DNA of 64,000 nt from Isoetes taiwanensis (GCA_021234155.1 JAJEKV010000310.1:1-64000), one strand, 5' to 3'; counted from the first letter of the stretch, positions 12,001-24,154 are shown. Notes: generated from the letters alone by a model not told the origin. Translations and numbers: made by a program.

Positions 12001-12645
12001 GTGTGGTTTTTACACAACAACCGGAGTAGAGGTGAGCATCATCGCCTAAGGCATGCCCATCTGAATAGCTATGCATATGCATTAAAAAGTGTCCGACCTT
12101 ACTCAAGATGTGTCAATAGCTATACTCTCAACAGAAATGCTCACGGTTTGGCCTACAGCATTTTTTACATGACCGCAAAGATATTTGGGTATTGCAGGGT
12201 TGAAGAGAATTCTAATGTATGGTATTACATTCACGTTTTTGGTAAAAACTACAGCGTCTTTGAGGAAGAAATGAATGCCGTCTCCGCTGCATATGCTAAT
12301 CAGATGGAGGTTGCCCGGAAACAAGATAAACTTCGTTTGTTGAAGTTGAGGAAGGAAGAATTAGAAAGATCACGAGAATCCAAAATGATTCGGATTCGTG
12401 ATTTGGAAATTGACCTGGAGCAAGAATCCAAAGCGCTTTTGAGGATTCACAAGACCTTAAAGAAGCTAGAGAGAGAAATGGAGCGGATTGAACTTCATGA
12501 TTCTGAGCATTTATCTTTAGATGATGTAATTGAACCAGACCTAGAGCAAGCTTCCAGAGGAGAAAAGGACATTCTTTTTACACAGAAGCTACCTGCAGTT
12601 GATCAAGGGACCAGATTAGTAATCAATAGAGGCTCAAACATGTAG
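12001..12645 (+). CDS. Unrecognised protein with long charged coiled coil, probably a terminal exon
   Basis: The open frame has no convincing start upstream. The first ATG in frame is at 12169, giving 158 residues. A plausible splice acceptor (TATTGCAG ending 12197) suggests the real product enters here from an upstream exon I could not find. From about 12270 the sequence is strongly helical and charged (RKQDKLRLLKLRKEEL, then KTLKKLEREMERIE), over 80 residues with heptad-like leucine spacing, followed by an acidic tail ending at TAG. Codon use looks coding. I cannot name the family. It could also be a fragment of a larger gene. It is 1.6 kb downstream of FLN1 on the same strand. Confidence 0.45.
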   Translation: MWFLHNNRSRGEHHRLRHAHLNSYAYALKSVRPYSRCVNSYTLNRNAHGLAYSIFYMTAKIFGYCRVEENSNVWYYIHVFGKNYSVFEEEMNAVSAAYANQMEVARKQDKLRLLKLRKEELERSRESKMIRIRDLEIDLEQESKALLRIHKTLKKLEREMERIELHDSEHLSLDDVIEPDLEQASRGEKDILFTQKLPAVDQGTRLVINRGSNM

Positions 12646-13910
12646 CCATGGTTTCTCAGAATGTGATCTTTCAATCTCCAAGGCACAATGTTTGTTCCTT
12701 TTAAATTTGTAGTCACTGCAGTTTCAGCTTCTTTACGTTTCCAAACAGCATGCTGCTATGCAGCTATTTATGTTTCACGCTGTTTCCATATTCTATTTTG
12801 TTTTGAAATATGGCTCTCAGAGTTAACTAAAATCATTAAATTCACTTACAGAAACGCATATTTAAAATCTTTTCAATTGTGGTTGAAGAAGAGGGAGTGA
12901 CAGAAAGTTTGCTACTATTTTTGAAGTTATATGCTGCTCTTTCTACTTGTTGAAAATCTGTTTGTTATGCCAGCCAGATTTGGTTGCCATAACTTCTTTT
13001 AAAGAAAAAATCTGAATATAACCAGCAAAGTTTTAGTTCAAGTAGAAAGCTATTTGAAACAATCTGTACACTTAACCTAGATATTCTTTGCCCAAGAGCC
13101 ATAAAGAACTACAACATATAAAAAAACAGGAAATACAACTCAAAGAAAAGAAATCGACCTTATTTGGAGCAAATCCTTTTGCGAGCATCCTTCTCAATGC
13201 TCCATATAATAATCAAGTATAATAGGCGCCAGGCAATCCAAGGTTAAAAAAGGGAATATGAAGCTTTGTGTGGACAAAAGCATGATGCTTTTAATCCTAA
13301 ATAGCTCCTAATAGAAGCAAAAGATTTGGGAAAAATAATGACGGGACTGTGTTGGCAATATTTAACGGTTATCCTCCTTCAAGAGGGTGCTTTAACTCTA
13401 AGACGCAAGGTTTTCTTGAGCCAAATCCACCTGCTCAATTCCAATAGCCTTACTGGTAAAGCTTCTTTAACTTCATGAATCTTAATCACTTTAAGCATGC
13501 TTCCAAGCATAAGCATTGGCTAGAAATGAAGAATACCACATGTTGATAAAACCAGGGAAAGAGTCTACAATCTATAATGCTTTGCAAACTTTGCAGGAGA
13601 ACGAGTAGATTTGCAAAGAAAGTAGAATATGGTTTATTCTTGGAAGAAAGTAAGTATTTAGGGCATACTCACTTGAAGGATGGAGTGAGAATGGATCATA
13701 CTCTAGGTTCGCATATTATTAGCCTAGTCTCGTGGCATTTCCCACATAAAGCAAACTTTCAATAAGCTCTACAAGAATAAGATTCAATTCCTGCAAGCCA
13801 GAGGCACCTTTCGATTTGCATATTAACCCAAATTATTTAAATGAAGCACAAATGTTGGAATATATTTATCATTCAAAAAGCGAAATTCAAGAAAGCAGCA
13901 CCTTACCCCA
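12646..13910. other. Intergenic DNA
   Basis: No domain or exon pattern seen. Short frames at 12688-12900 and 13577-13765 are unsupported. Confidence 0.45.
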
Positions 13911-14192
13911 TCTGTTTCTTCTGACATAAGCAACTTGTACATTTATAGAGCTACAGAGATGCATATTGTACTAGAGAGATGATTCATTATGTGTCTCTTG
14001 GTGTCACTTGTAGAGCTTGCATTGATGCATCATGAGAACAGAGCCCTTCTGTTTCTTCTGACATGGGCATTCAAAGATAAAGAACATCTACATTTACATA
14101 AATACAGAGATGCATATTGTACTAGAAAGATGATTCACCATGTGTCTCTTTGCTGTAGCTTGAGAGCTTGCTGTGATGCATCACGAGAAGGT
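13911..14192. repeat. Tandem duplication, 137 bp period
   Basis: TCTGTTTCTTCTGACAT begins both copies (13911 and 14048). Both run through a shared CAGAGATGCATATTGTACTAG block, GATGATTCA, and a TGATGCATCA palindrome, with scattered substitutions and a short insertion in copy 2. Confidence 0.65.
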
Positions 14193-14927
14193 CTCACATT
14201 TAAAAGACCTTAAGAATGTATTACAAAACCTATTTTGTTGGCAGCAAGCAACCTTAAAAATTATGTAACTATATAAGACCACGGGTGCAACTCCAGAAAT
14301 ATGAGATACCAGAGATCCTTGTAGCTGTTTATTATCTAGAACTGAAACATTGAGCCAAACCTTTTTATAATACCTTTCGCAAACATCCATCCATTGGATA
14401 AAGGCATTAGTGGATTTGCACCACCAAATTCACAAGTTTAAGATCTCATATAGCTTAATCGAAGCTGAAAAAGAATGTACTCAAGGCAGGAAAGAAAATT
14501 GCTTGGATACAAGGGCGTCAAACAATCTATTCTTCCAGGTAGGGAAAGAAAGCAAGATCCATACAGTGAGCCACATTGAATTGACAAATACAAGATGGTG
14601 TCGATCAAAAGAACAGGAAATATTTTAATCTCACCTCCCTTTCTGCTTCTTTTCCTTTCCAAATTTGTTCTCCTTTCCATTCCTTGATGGCCAGACCAGA
14701 AGGATGTAAATGAATCATCCTCTACTTGACTTCTTAGATCGCCATCAAGGCACTTAAAGATGTTCCGTGGCACGTTGGCAACCTTTTAACACCCATTGTA
14801 GCCATTCAACGGCTGAGATGCAATCTCAGCCAGGACTTTAGTCGAGGTGTAACACACCGTTACTTCGTAAAACCCTAGTTTTATCACGTAGACGATTGGG
14901 ATGAATTCCCATGAGATTAATTCTGAT

Positions 14928-15009
14928 GGTGATCGAACGGCCCAAAACTCTTATAACACCCTGGCCTTGGTGATCGAACGGCCCAAAACTCTTATAACAC
15001 CCTGGCCTT
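14928..15009. repeat. Perfect 41 bp tandem duplication
   Basis: Two back-to-back identical 41-base copies run from GGTGATCGAACGG to ACCCTGGCCTT. The surrounding 250 bases repeat the TAACACC motif on the same strand, suggesting a decayed mobile element or regulatory cluster. Confidence 0.8.
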
Positions 15010-15749
15010 GAGTGTTACAGCTCCTCTTAAACACGAGCCACGTAACACCCTCGCAGTGGTGTTATCTATATTTCTTCATTGGATTTGTTCACATGCCAGT
15101 TGTCATTTGCTGAATTTTTTTTATAGGGTTTACCTAAGGCATTTTTTCCATCGTACTTTTTCCACCTAGGTCAACACTGACCCTTTTCATCGACCATTTG
15201 TTCACATGACACTCGTGAGTGCCGGTGCCATTTTGCTGAATTTTTTTTCCAAAGATTGTGTTTTGAGTTTGAAATGTTTTTTTTTTCCCAATCAGACTTA
15301 TAAGCTAGCTTCTTTCTTCAACTATGTTGTTGGGGAGACTTTTAGAGTTAATTAAAATCTCTCAATGTTCCTCTAAACAAGTCCGGACATTTCAAGTTTC
15401 CAATCGAGATTTGTATCATGCTCATAAGAAAATACTTAAAAAATCTTCGAAAAACTTTCCTGCCATTTACTAATTTGACTAAAAATCTTCAATTTCCAAT
15501 TAAAAAGACCTTCTCCCAACACTATCGCCCCTCATCCAGCATTGTGTTCATATGAGTTTGAATATGTTTAAGATTGGGTTTATTCGCACCCGCGATCAGG
15601 TTAAGCTTAGTTAAGAAAAATTAACTAGCTTGTTAAAACTAACTATGACAATTGTATTCGCGCTCAAAAGAGTTAAAGTTTCACTTAAATACTTTAACTT
15701 AATAAGATGTGCTAATTATTTTCAAACCAAACACAACTAAGTTAGCGAT

Positions 15750-15935
15750 TCTTAGGCTTGTTGTCCAGACATAAGGTCGGTGAATTAAAGTTAGTGTTAA
15801 TTGCAACGTTTCAATACATCAAACTCAAACACTCCCTTACCTCTAAGTTAGTGATTCATAACCTAACCATTTACATGGCTTGTTGTCCAGACATAACCCG
15901 TTAAAATTAGTGTTAATTGCAACGTTAACTGCAAT
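15750..15935. repeat. Imperfect ~125 bp repeat pair
   Basis: CTTGTTGTCCAGACATAA and TTAGTGTTAATTGCAACG occur twice in the same order, embedded in TTAACT/AGTTAA-rich sequence. Confidence 0.45.
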
Positions 15936-16689
15936 ACATTCAGACCAACCTTTGGTTAAGTTAAAATTAAATGCTTTCACATGTACCTTCAACTAAGTTT
16001 AGAATTTTAACTTAAGCAGTTATATTAAGTTCTAAAATTGGAAATGGAGGTTACCTAAGATTATTTGAATTGGAAATGGAAATCTAAATGATATACCTAT
16101 CAAAACATCACCATGGAATTAAAAGATAAAATTATATCTGTATTAAAACATCCAATTTATACACAATAATTTGATTATTCGTCCATGCCACTGCACTAGG
16201 TGTTTGTTCTTATTTCCTTATCTAATTGCATATGATGTGGCCTCTGCCTTTCATTTGGCAGTATTTTTTTGCTAAAACGAAACTTTGCATGTTGAAGGGA
16301 AATTCTCAGATCTACAAACTGCACCTTTATGCTCGTCGTCTTCTAATCTTTCCAAATTAATTATATGTATCTAGCAAAAGTAATAAAAGCATGTGACACA
16401 TCGTCTCTATCACAAAGGTAGTTAATCATACTTGGGCAAACTGTGCAAATGAAGTATTGATGTTTTAAGTTTCTATCTTCTGCAATTTGTAATGCACTTT
16501 GGTAATTTCAAGTAGTTAGCCCCATAACAAAATTAGTATCAGAAAGGGATAACGAAAATATAAGTCAAGAGTGCAGTCAACTTGTAGATTCCAAATGAAG
16601 GAAATAGTTTATACCTGACCAAGAATAGACTCGTTGAAGCTGTCGAGATAGAGACATTAATTTTTCGCAAATGCGGGGCGGCATTATTA

Positions 16690-16915
16690 GATTATGGGGA
16701 AACAGAAATTTTATGATTTCACCTTCGGATTCTGTAGCTCGAAACAGCATAAGCAATGAAGCATAGGCTCCTTTTTCAATATTTGTTTGAAGTCTCCCGA
16801 TGCGATGAAACATTTTCCACCAAAAGGATAGTTGTTATTGCAGATCTGTGAAGCATGTTTATAGATCTAATGATGGCTTTGTTGGCCATGGGATATTTGT
16901 CCCAAATGATAGGCT
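16690..16915 (-). pseudogene. Fragment of a Pif1-type (Helitron-like) DNA helicase
   Basis: On the minus strand 16781-16833 encodes NNYPFGGKCFIASGDFKQI, matching the Pif1/Helitron helicase block usually written pFGGk.vv..GDFrQ. Just upstream, 16850-16900 encodes a segment with PMANKAIIRSINML, like the DEapM..ra.ea.d..L helix that precedes it. Frames shift between the two and stops follow, so this is a relic. Cellular PIF1 genes have related motifs, but wording like FGGKCFIASGDF is typical of Helitron RepHel proteins in plants. It lies in the same orientation as the beta-adaptin pseudogene 200 bases away. Confidence 0.55.
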
Positions 16916-17072
16916 AGATGTATACCATCGACATTGCTGACCAAATCAGCACCAATGATAAAAAAACAGGGAGCAAAATGCCTGAAATAACATTAATCGG
17001 AGTAGAGTAGATATGATTTACTAGGGGCTACCAGTTATCGACGGGTCTTGAATCATATCTCCGAAAAGCGCC

Positions 17073-17111
17073 TTTGCCCTACCGCAGATGCGGCATCGGC
17101 TCGAGGGCAAA
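17073..17111. repeat. Nested hairpin between helicase and adaptin relics
   Basis: Outer arms TTTGCCCT (17073-17080) and AGGGCAAA (17104-17111) are perfectly complementary. Inside, CCGCA and TGCGG form a second stem around GA. The GC content is far above the surroundings. Confidence 0.6.
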
Positions 17112-17122
17112 ATGCCTGACAT

Positions 17123-18695
17123 GTTGGGATAGCGCCGATATATATCTTTGATAACTATAATTGCTTCCTGTACAACATAATTAACTTTTAAGCTTTATAA
17201 GCTCAAGCAGTACAGTTATGCATTGCTCTGCTGCTCTTTCCAACTTGATTGCACACTGTCCAATTTCATTGACAGCTTTCCTGACACATATTGTATTTCT
17301 GGCTCTGCAGAGATAAGTGCAAAAGAGGAGTTGCCATTTTCGTACATAAGTTACGTACAACGTCTCTGCTTGTAATCAACTCCATTGCTTGCAGGATGAC
17401 CTAAACATGCCAAGGTCAGCCAGAGAGTCTAAAAGCAAAATGATATGTGAATAGGGAAACAGCTTCACTGCAGATAAGACTTCATCACAGTTTGCATGTT
17501 GAAGACGTGGCGTAACACGTTCAGCTATATTTTCAGCATCGCGCGCATCCTTTGCCTTGTACTTTGACAAAGCATCTAAGATAAAAACTTGGCCCCATCT
17601 GAACCAACGAAATATTGGTTATATTGCAGAAGCTCATAATGGAAGTCTTATGTCCTGTAACCAGTTATTTGATAATTTAGTAGCACAGCACACTTTCTGC
17701 CTAAATATGTGTCATATGCACCTTTTGACGTGAATCTTGTTGAAACCAACAACTTTAAACGAACGGCCAACCATTTCTTCTGGAATGTCCAAAGAATGAA
17801 AAGATATCCTACTCTGTGCATTCATTCAGTACGGCCACGAGCTTGCATGAAGTATGATTTGTGCTCTCAAATACAGATTTGCTACTTGTTTCCTGTATCT
17901 CTGCCAGTGCTGCAATGGCATTTTCTACAACCATTGCATTGGATTGCTGTCAGAAATCAAGTCCTTAAGAGTTTCCAGAAAACGCCTGTCCTCTACCAAT
18001 TCGGCATTGATCTCATATAATTTTCACACACATATAGCTGCTGTTTTATGAACGTATAGCTGCTATTTTCAGCATCTACTTTGACAAAGCATCTAAGATA
18101 AAAACTTGGCCCCATCTGAACCAACGAAATATTGGTTATATTGCAGAAGCTCATAATGGAAGTCTTATGTCCTGTAACCAGTACCTTGTTGAAACCAACA
18201 ACTTTAAACAAACGGCCAAACATTTCGTCTGGAATGTCCAAAGAATGAAAAGATATCCTACTCTGTGCATTCATTCAGTGCGGCCAAGAGCTTGAATAAA
18301 GTATGATTTGTGCTCTCAAATACAGACTTGCTACTTGTTTCCTGTATCTCTGCCTGCAACGGCATTTGCTACAACCATTGCATTGGATTGCTGTCAGAAA
18401 TCAAGTCCTTTAAGAGTTTCAAGAAAACACCTGTCCTCTACCAACTCGGCATCGATCTCATATAATTTTGAAACACATGTAGCTGCTGTTTCATGAACAT
18501 ATTCTTCATCCTGTTTTTACAGGAATCAACCATGAGTAACTGAAAAATGAACCAACACAAAAATTTGGCACGCCAACTTACCTTCAAGCATCTTTGGACA
18601 GGGTCACAAAGATACTCAGTAATCTTGTCTACTCGAATGCAACCCATAGTACAGACAGCCAGTGTCTGAATCAATGGGTTGAGATCCTGGGAATC
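17123..18695 (-). pseudogene. Beta-adaptin (AP-1/AP-2 large subunit) pseudogene fragment
   Basis: Beta-adaptins are the large trunk subunits of clathrin adaptor complexes. An intact exon at 18582-18695 has canonical splice sites and encodes [17 protein letters not shown]. The next exon (start 18510) reads [14 protein letters not shown], then frameshifts. A GT-AG intron with the donor after the ALNECTE codons and acceptor ending 17599 leads to an exon with [19 protein letters not shown]. From 17400 the sequence resumes with [15 protein letters not shown] and later [18 protein letters not shown], ending after YRRYPN near 17123. Roughly 70 residues are missing after EPEIQYV. Frameshifts, a deletion and an internal duplication make it non-functional. 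Introns are retained, so it came from genomic DNA rather than mRNA. Confidence 0.8.
17561..18497. repeat. Segmental tandem duplication (~517 bp period) inside the adaptin pseudogene
   Basis: Unit 1 is 17561-18077 and unit 2 starts at 18078. Both begin with ACTTTGACAAAGCATCTAAG and remain highly similar over more than 400 bases, covering an adaptin exon, its donor and the following intron. Both carry the same 5-base CAATG duplication that disrupts the reading frame. Confidence 0.85.
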
Positions 18696-20616
18696 CTGCA
18701 AGAGAAATTGTGGATTTAACCATTAAATCAGTAGAAACAAACCATCAAAGATTACAAAGATCTAACTATCAATCTAAATGTTCTGCAATCATTCAACCTT
18801 ACAGTGAAATACCCACACATGCACGCATGAAAACAGTAATTATTGGCATCTAGCTAAGGTCCTTGGTTTATGCAACCAAACATACACAATCATTGAGACT
18901 GCTATTGCATCACACAAACACCATATTGTTCTAGCATTGTTGGCAGGCTCTTAATCGACCAGTAATCAGCAACCAGGTTTCAGCGTATCCTGGATTTTTG
19001 TTTTAGTTAAGAGAACAAAGATAAACCCATTCCCAAATGCTAACCGCTCATTAAGTTATGCATTGTCTAGTATGTATTTGAGTACTTAAATACATAAATG
19101 AATGCATTTAAGATACTACACATTAAAAAAATCATAAGATTAAAATACAAGCTATAGAACGAAGACAGAAACATCAAAAACACTTTGACGGTGAACAAAC
19201 CTTGACGGGGAACAAATGGACACAAACCTTCATGAGGTGAATCGATGGCATATGCTTTTTTTTCCGGAAGCTGCAGTATTAAAACCTTGAAATTTTACAA
19301 AAAAAGGTATTACAAAGGCACATCCATTGATGGGTTTCCTATCCCGAAACACTAGCAAATTTAATGAATTCTGCCTATTTTAGTGAAGGAGAGTCTAACC
19401 ATAATTGACTCTTATGTTTCATATAATGTAGAAGCCAAATAGCAGTGCTAACAATGATAAGCACAGAGATATTCTAAACAGTACTCCTTTTTCATACGCC
19501 ATTAATGATGAAAACCTTGACAATATAAGGACTATGAGGAGCAGAAGATAGACAAGAAATCACATTATGAAATACATTATATCTGGTCTAAAGGTTCCTT
19601 CCTTACTCTGCTGATGACTCGATCAACTAAACTTACTATCTCCATATAACTATTGTGCTGGGTCTGTTGCCTTTGCGACAACTTAGAATCATGCTGCAAC
19701 TAAGAATTTAATTCCACATGTAGTTGGGCTCACAGCAGAATCCTTGGCATAGCTCCAAACAGTAACTCCTTTTGAAAGCTCCACGCAGCATCTGCTGAAT
19801 CAAAAACACCACAAATAATAAAAAATCTACTTTAAAACAGGTTGCATAGCTCCAGAGAGTAAGTTCTCGTGAAACTCCATGCCATGACTCATGTTCATAC
19901 TTAGTATAACCTATCCTAGTGCTTTAAGAACTCTTATATGTGCACCCTCTGAATTGAAGCACAAGGCAAGTAGTTACAGAAGAATATGGAATAACAACAG
20001 AGTATGGGAGACTTTCTAACAATCCCTACATGTTGCAGAGTCGCTCGAATTTTGTAACAAGGGCAACACAAACTTTATAAAGCAGTTATATATGGGCGAT
20101 TGCTGGGAGAAGTCTTTTGATTTAAATATGGGACGATTGTTGGAAAGATTCTCTTAATTGCAACTCTGTTCTTCATTACCTCAACATATGCGGCATGTGA
20201 CCATCACATGTAGTTCTAGCTGCAGCAACCATCACAAAGTTTGCTAAAACAGTTATCTTCCACACCACCCAATGTTTTTTCCCTCCAGTAATATACAATC
20301 CTCCACTTCAAGCATGTCTAAATGAATCTCACCAGTAGCAGTAAAAATAGCAGTAGCAGTAGCATGATGTTCTTGCACATTTGGGTACATTGTTTGTTTA
20401 CCCCGGCTATACCTATGAGCCCAGTCACATTCGTCTCTTACCTCTTAATCCGGACATTAGGAACATACAGTTCCAGCTGAAGTTTGGATGGGAAGTCGGT
20501 CATTCCTTTCTAACACTGCCACCAGCACCTTTGTAACATTTCATCAAGTATTTATGTCCATATAAATCCACTGGAAACAGGAACACTAACTGTAACGGCA
20601 GTGCATATAGTGATCT
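18696..20616. other. Intergenic DNA
   Basis: No upstream adaptin exons found on the minus strand and no other gene recognised. The right end probably contains the 3' UTR of the PPR gene. Confidence 0.45.
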
Positions 20617-22846
20617 TCAAATGCTAGGTGGCAAAAAGTTGTTCCTTCTTTTCTTATTGGACGTGTCCAATGGTGGAAGTCCTAACCACTTCTTAAACTC
20701 TTCCATTTCCTGGAGGTCTCGCTGATGTTTATCAATCCTTCTCTGGGATCTGTGCTTGCTTGTGAACCGTGTTAGGTGATACTTGAGGAAAAGATCCTTA
20801 AACGCAATTCTGTCAAGTGGAATATGGAATGCATCCGCATAGGCAACCAACTCTGAAGCTCTTTTAAAATAAGCGCCTTTCACAAAGGCATACAACAAGG
20901 CATCAGTTAGATCTTTACTTAATTCAAACACCTCAACTCCATCTCTATTTTTTTCTAAATCTTGTCTGATACAAGACCAGAGGAGCAATACCTCTTGCAT
21001 CTGGTTTTTTGTAACCAGACCTTTGACAAGATACCAGTAGGTTGTTGAGGTTGGCTGCACACCGGATTCAACCATGTCATTTAATGACCTCTTTGCTTCA
21101 TGTATCAATAAAGACTTTGACAAATACTCTATCACAAAATTCCATGTGGAAATATTCACTTTGACATTTGGATGATTCTGTACTGTGTTTAAGACTTTCG
21201 TCACCATTGATGCTTGCTTATCAGACGCATATGCATGTATAAGAGATACATATGCTCTTTCAGGTGGCATAAGCCCCATCTCCATCAAATTCTTGAGCAT
21301 GTTGTGGGCACCTAACTTGTCATTAGCACGAATAAGAGCTTCCATATATGGACCATATGTTGCAGAAATAGGATCCACTCCTGCTGTCTTCATGTTTTCC
21401 AACAGTGCTTCAGCCTTTTCCACTTGATCTGTGGTACAGTAACCCTGAATTAAGGAATTGTATGCATAAACACTTGCGGGCTTGTTATGAGCTGCCATGT
21501 ACAGGATAATAGTCTCTGCTGCATCAATTGAACCCGAGACAACCAAAGCCCAGATAACCCCTGCCTGAGTAACTTCTGTTGTTGAATCTCCAGCATTGAT
21601 TTTTTGAAGAAGTTTTACAGCATCGTCTAGCCTTCCTTCTTTTGCATAAGCCTGTAGCAGATCTGCGTACATTTGTTTATCAGGCAGAACATGTCCAAGC
21701 CAAGATTGCAGCTTATCATCTTCAAGTGATTGCAGCTTATCATGTCCAAGAGACTCCTTATTTGTTTCTACTGTATCAGGTTGCATCAAGCTCATAAGTT
21801 TTTCCGCTTCTGGGATGTTACCTGAGCCCAGTAATGCTCCTGTAAGAATCCTTAATGTTGATGAATGTGCTGCTACCTGTGCTTCCATCATTCGAGAAGG
21901 CATCTTGCTCAACATATTTGGCTGCTTAGATTTAGCATAAGCACCAATCAAATAATTAAAAGAGTGGTAATCTGGAGAGATTCCAAAGTCATACATTGCA
22001 CTCATCATTTTCTCTGCATCTTCTGTGTACCCCAATTTAGAACAAATAGTCAGACCAATATTAAATGCTACAAGGTCAGGTATCACCCCATTGCTGTCAA
22101 GATGGTCTGAAGATGAGGTTTTCTCCCCATTAATGTGCAAAGCATCTAGGTTAGAACCTCGAAGTTTCAACTGCATGCTACATTTGCACATCTTATCAAA
22201 TATGCTTAATGCCATGCAGGCCTGACGAGAATCTTTCCCTATGTTATTGACTATGCCCTCCACACTCTCACGGAAGGCAGGTATCCAAGTTCTATCATCA
22301 AGTCTACCATGCTGCAGGCATAGCTTCCCATTTGAGTTTCGGAAAACGCAACAGCCAGTTTGAAAGACAGCAATGGTTTAGCAAGTTAACTTGATTTCTA
22401 AGTTTGAGCTCATTGGCCAGCTTCTCAGCACGTAGTAATGAAGAAGGGGATCCTTCAAGGGCAAGTTGGGCAACAAGTTCACTGATGCACTCTCTATTAA
22501 GCACTAGGTGTCCCTTTTTCAATACTTGGAAAGCTTCCCAAGCATCCAAAGTTCTTCTTTCCTGAAGTGCTTTCCACATTATTTCTGTGAAACTCATGTT
22601 GTGTTTAAAATCATAGCAATCAAGTCCGGATGAAGGGGATGAGATAAAACGTTGTTCTGAACTGAACTTCAATAAACCTGATACTGTCCAGTTAGATGCA
22701 CTCAAAAGAAAGAAATCCAAGTAGAAGCCCAGAACTGACCTTCCAGCAAAGAAACGATGCAAATGCATGGCAGGGGAGGGTATGACTTTTGCCTGATGCC
22801 ACCTCCGAGCCCAGCTAAAGGAAATTTGTCGCCGTATCGTCGCCAT
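20617..22846 (-). CDS. P-class pentatricopeptide-repeat protein, organelle-targeted, with two frameshifts
   Basis: PPR proteins bind organellar RNA one base per ~35-residue repeat. The C-terminal frame (20617 to about 22260) has around eight to ten degenerate repeats, such as SVYAYNSLIQGYCTTDQVEK and RAYVSLIHAYASDK, and ends in a basic tail with EEFKKWLGLPP. No E, DYW or SMR domain is visible, so it is P-class. The N-terminal frame starts at the ATG at 22846 (MATIRRQISFSWARR), a basic, serine-rich presequence. Between them the conserved sequence runs in a third frame (about 22380-22254, including SMVDLMIELGYLPSVRVW). So two single-base-type shifts separate three pieces of one gene of about 760 residues. 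These may be assembly errors or real inactivation. There is no need for an intron. Confidence 0.8.
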
Positions 22847-24153
22847 CTTCAAGGACCCTAAACTCAGCAGGACTTCCTTTTGTTTTTTGAAAAATTAAGA
22901 TTACCAATCAACAAAACAAAACAAGGCAGGTGCCCTCATGAAAGAGCTAGTGAAGAATAGGAGGAGAACGGAATGGAAATGAGCGCGAATAGGCATGAAA
23001 GTGTAGATGCAAACGATACGTGGCTATGTATTTTTTAAGAAATTAAGGAATGAGAGCTTTTTTTTTTGAAGTCGTAGACTTGCTAGAACAGGTGGATCAT
23101 TATCCTTCCTAGAAGGTTTGCTGTAGATGTTTTATAAGATTTTTGGGTTGGGTGACTATCTTTTTTTTTTTTTTTTTGTAGTGGCTTTTATTTCAATGGT
23201 TCTTGTTCTTCATATTTTTCTTTTTTTGTTAGTTTCGTTTCTACGTTTTCGCGGGACAGGGGCCGGATTCATGCATGTGGCCCCTGTTCTAATGTGGTAG
23301 TTCCTGGCCTGCGGGATGTGGCTGGCTGGGATTGATCTGTTGGACATGGTAAATTTTTGGAAAGCAGTTGTTTCCTTTTTTATGAGGGCCGATTCATGCA
23401 TCTGCCCTGTTTTCGGGCTGCACAATCCGAAGCTTCAGGCTCCTCAGAGTTCTGATCATATCCGATAGCAGATCCGGCCGATTTTTGCCCTTATCAGCAC
23501 CTTGTCTTCCTCGCTTGACGAGTCCGTTAGTTCTTCCACATCCGTTGGCTATCTCTGCTCTGCAGCTTGCCTCTTTCTCTACTTTCTCTGCTCTCTCTGC
23601 TCTGCAGCCTGCAGCTATCTCTGCTATCTCTGCTCTGCAGCTTGCGTCTTTAGCAGCGATGCCGCTTGTCTCCCTTTTGCCTCTGCAAGCAGCGATGCCT
23701 GCTTGTTAAATTTGGGTTGCATGTGCTGCCCTGACCGGAGCTAGTGGTTCAGGCTTGAACGAACCACTGATATGTGCATGTATTTGCACATTTTGGTGTA
23801 TTCAATGTTTATACGTGATAATTCAATGGTTTAACAATGGTTCAAACTTAAAAAAAATACAAAAGGTTACACTTAGCGATAAGGTTACACTTAGCATATG
23901 TATATAAAGCAGTATCCAATTTCTGTTCGCACCTAATTACTTCCTTCAAAATTACGATCGCACGACACGTTGCATTCATTGCATTTATGGCGGATATCAA
24001 AACAGATTTCAGATGATCTGATGTCGATACGTGTGTGGATGATGCATTTAATGGCGGCCAGTGTCAGACATGTGCAGCAAACCAGCATTTTATTTACTGT
24101 AGATTCTGGAGACTGTTGCTTGCATTCTGTCGTCGGTGCATTGTGCAAACGCG
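22847..24153. other. Intergenic DNA with CTCTGC-rich patch
   Basis: No gene supported. 23560-23700 is a CTCTGCTCTGCAG-rich low-complexity patch that keeps several frames open by composition. Confidence 0.45.
23560..23700. repeat. CTCTGC/TCTGCAG low-complexity repeat
   Basis: Repeated TCTCTGCTCTGCAGC units occur with variable spacing. The plus-strand frames over it are composition artefacts. Confidence 0.6.
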
Positions 24154-24154
24154 C

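Larger units (their letters stand above)
14193..16689. other. Intergenic DNA with short repeats
   Basis: No gene can be supported across this stretch. It contains the 41 bp duplication at 14928-15009 and a loosely repeated ~125 bp block at about 15750-15935. Confidence 0.45.

Noticed and set aside
17993-18274. Minus frame of 93 residues taken as a separate gene
   Set aside because: It runs through an adaptin intron and a duplicated exon in the wrong frame.
23485-23744. Two plus frames rich in Ser/Ala/Leu
   Set aside because: Produced by CTCTGC low-complexity repeats.
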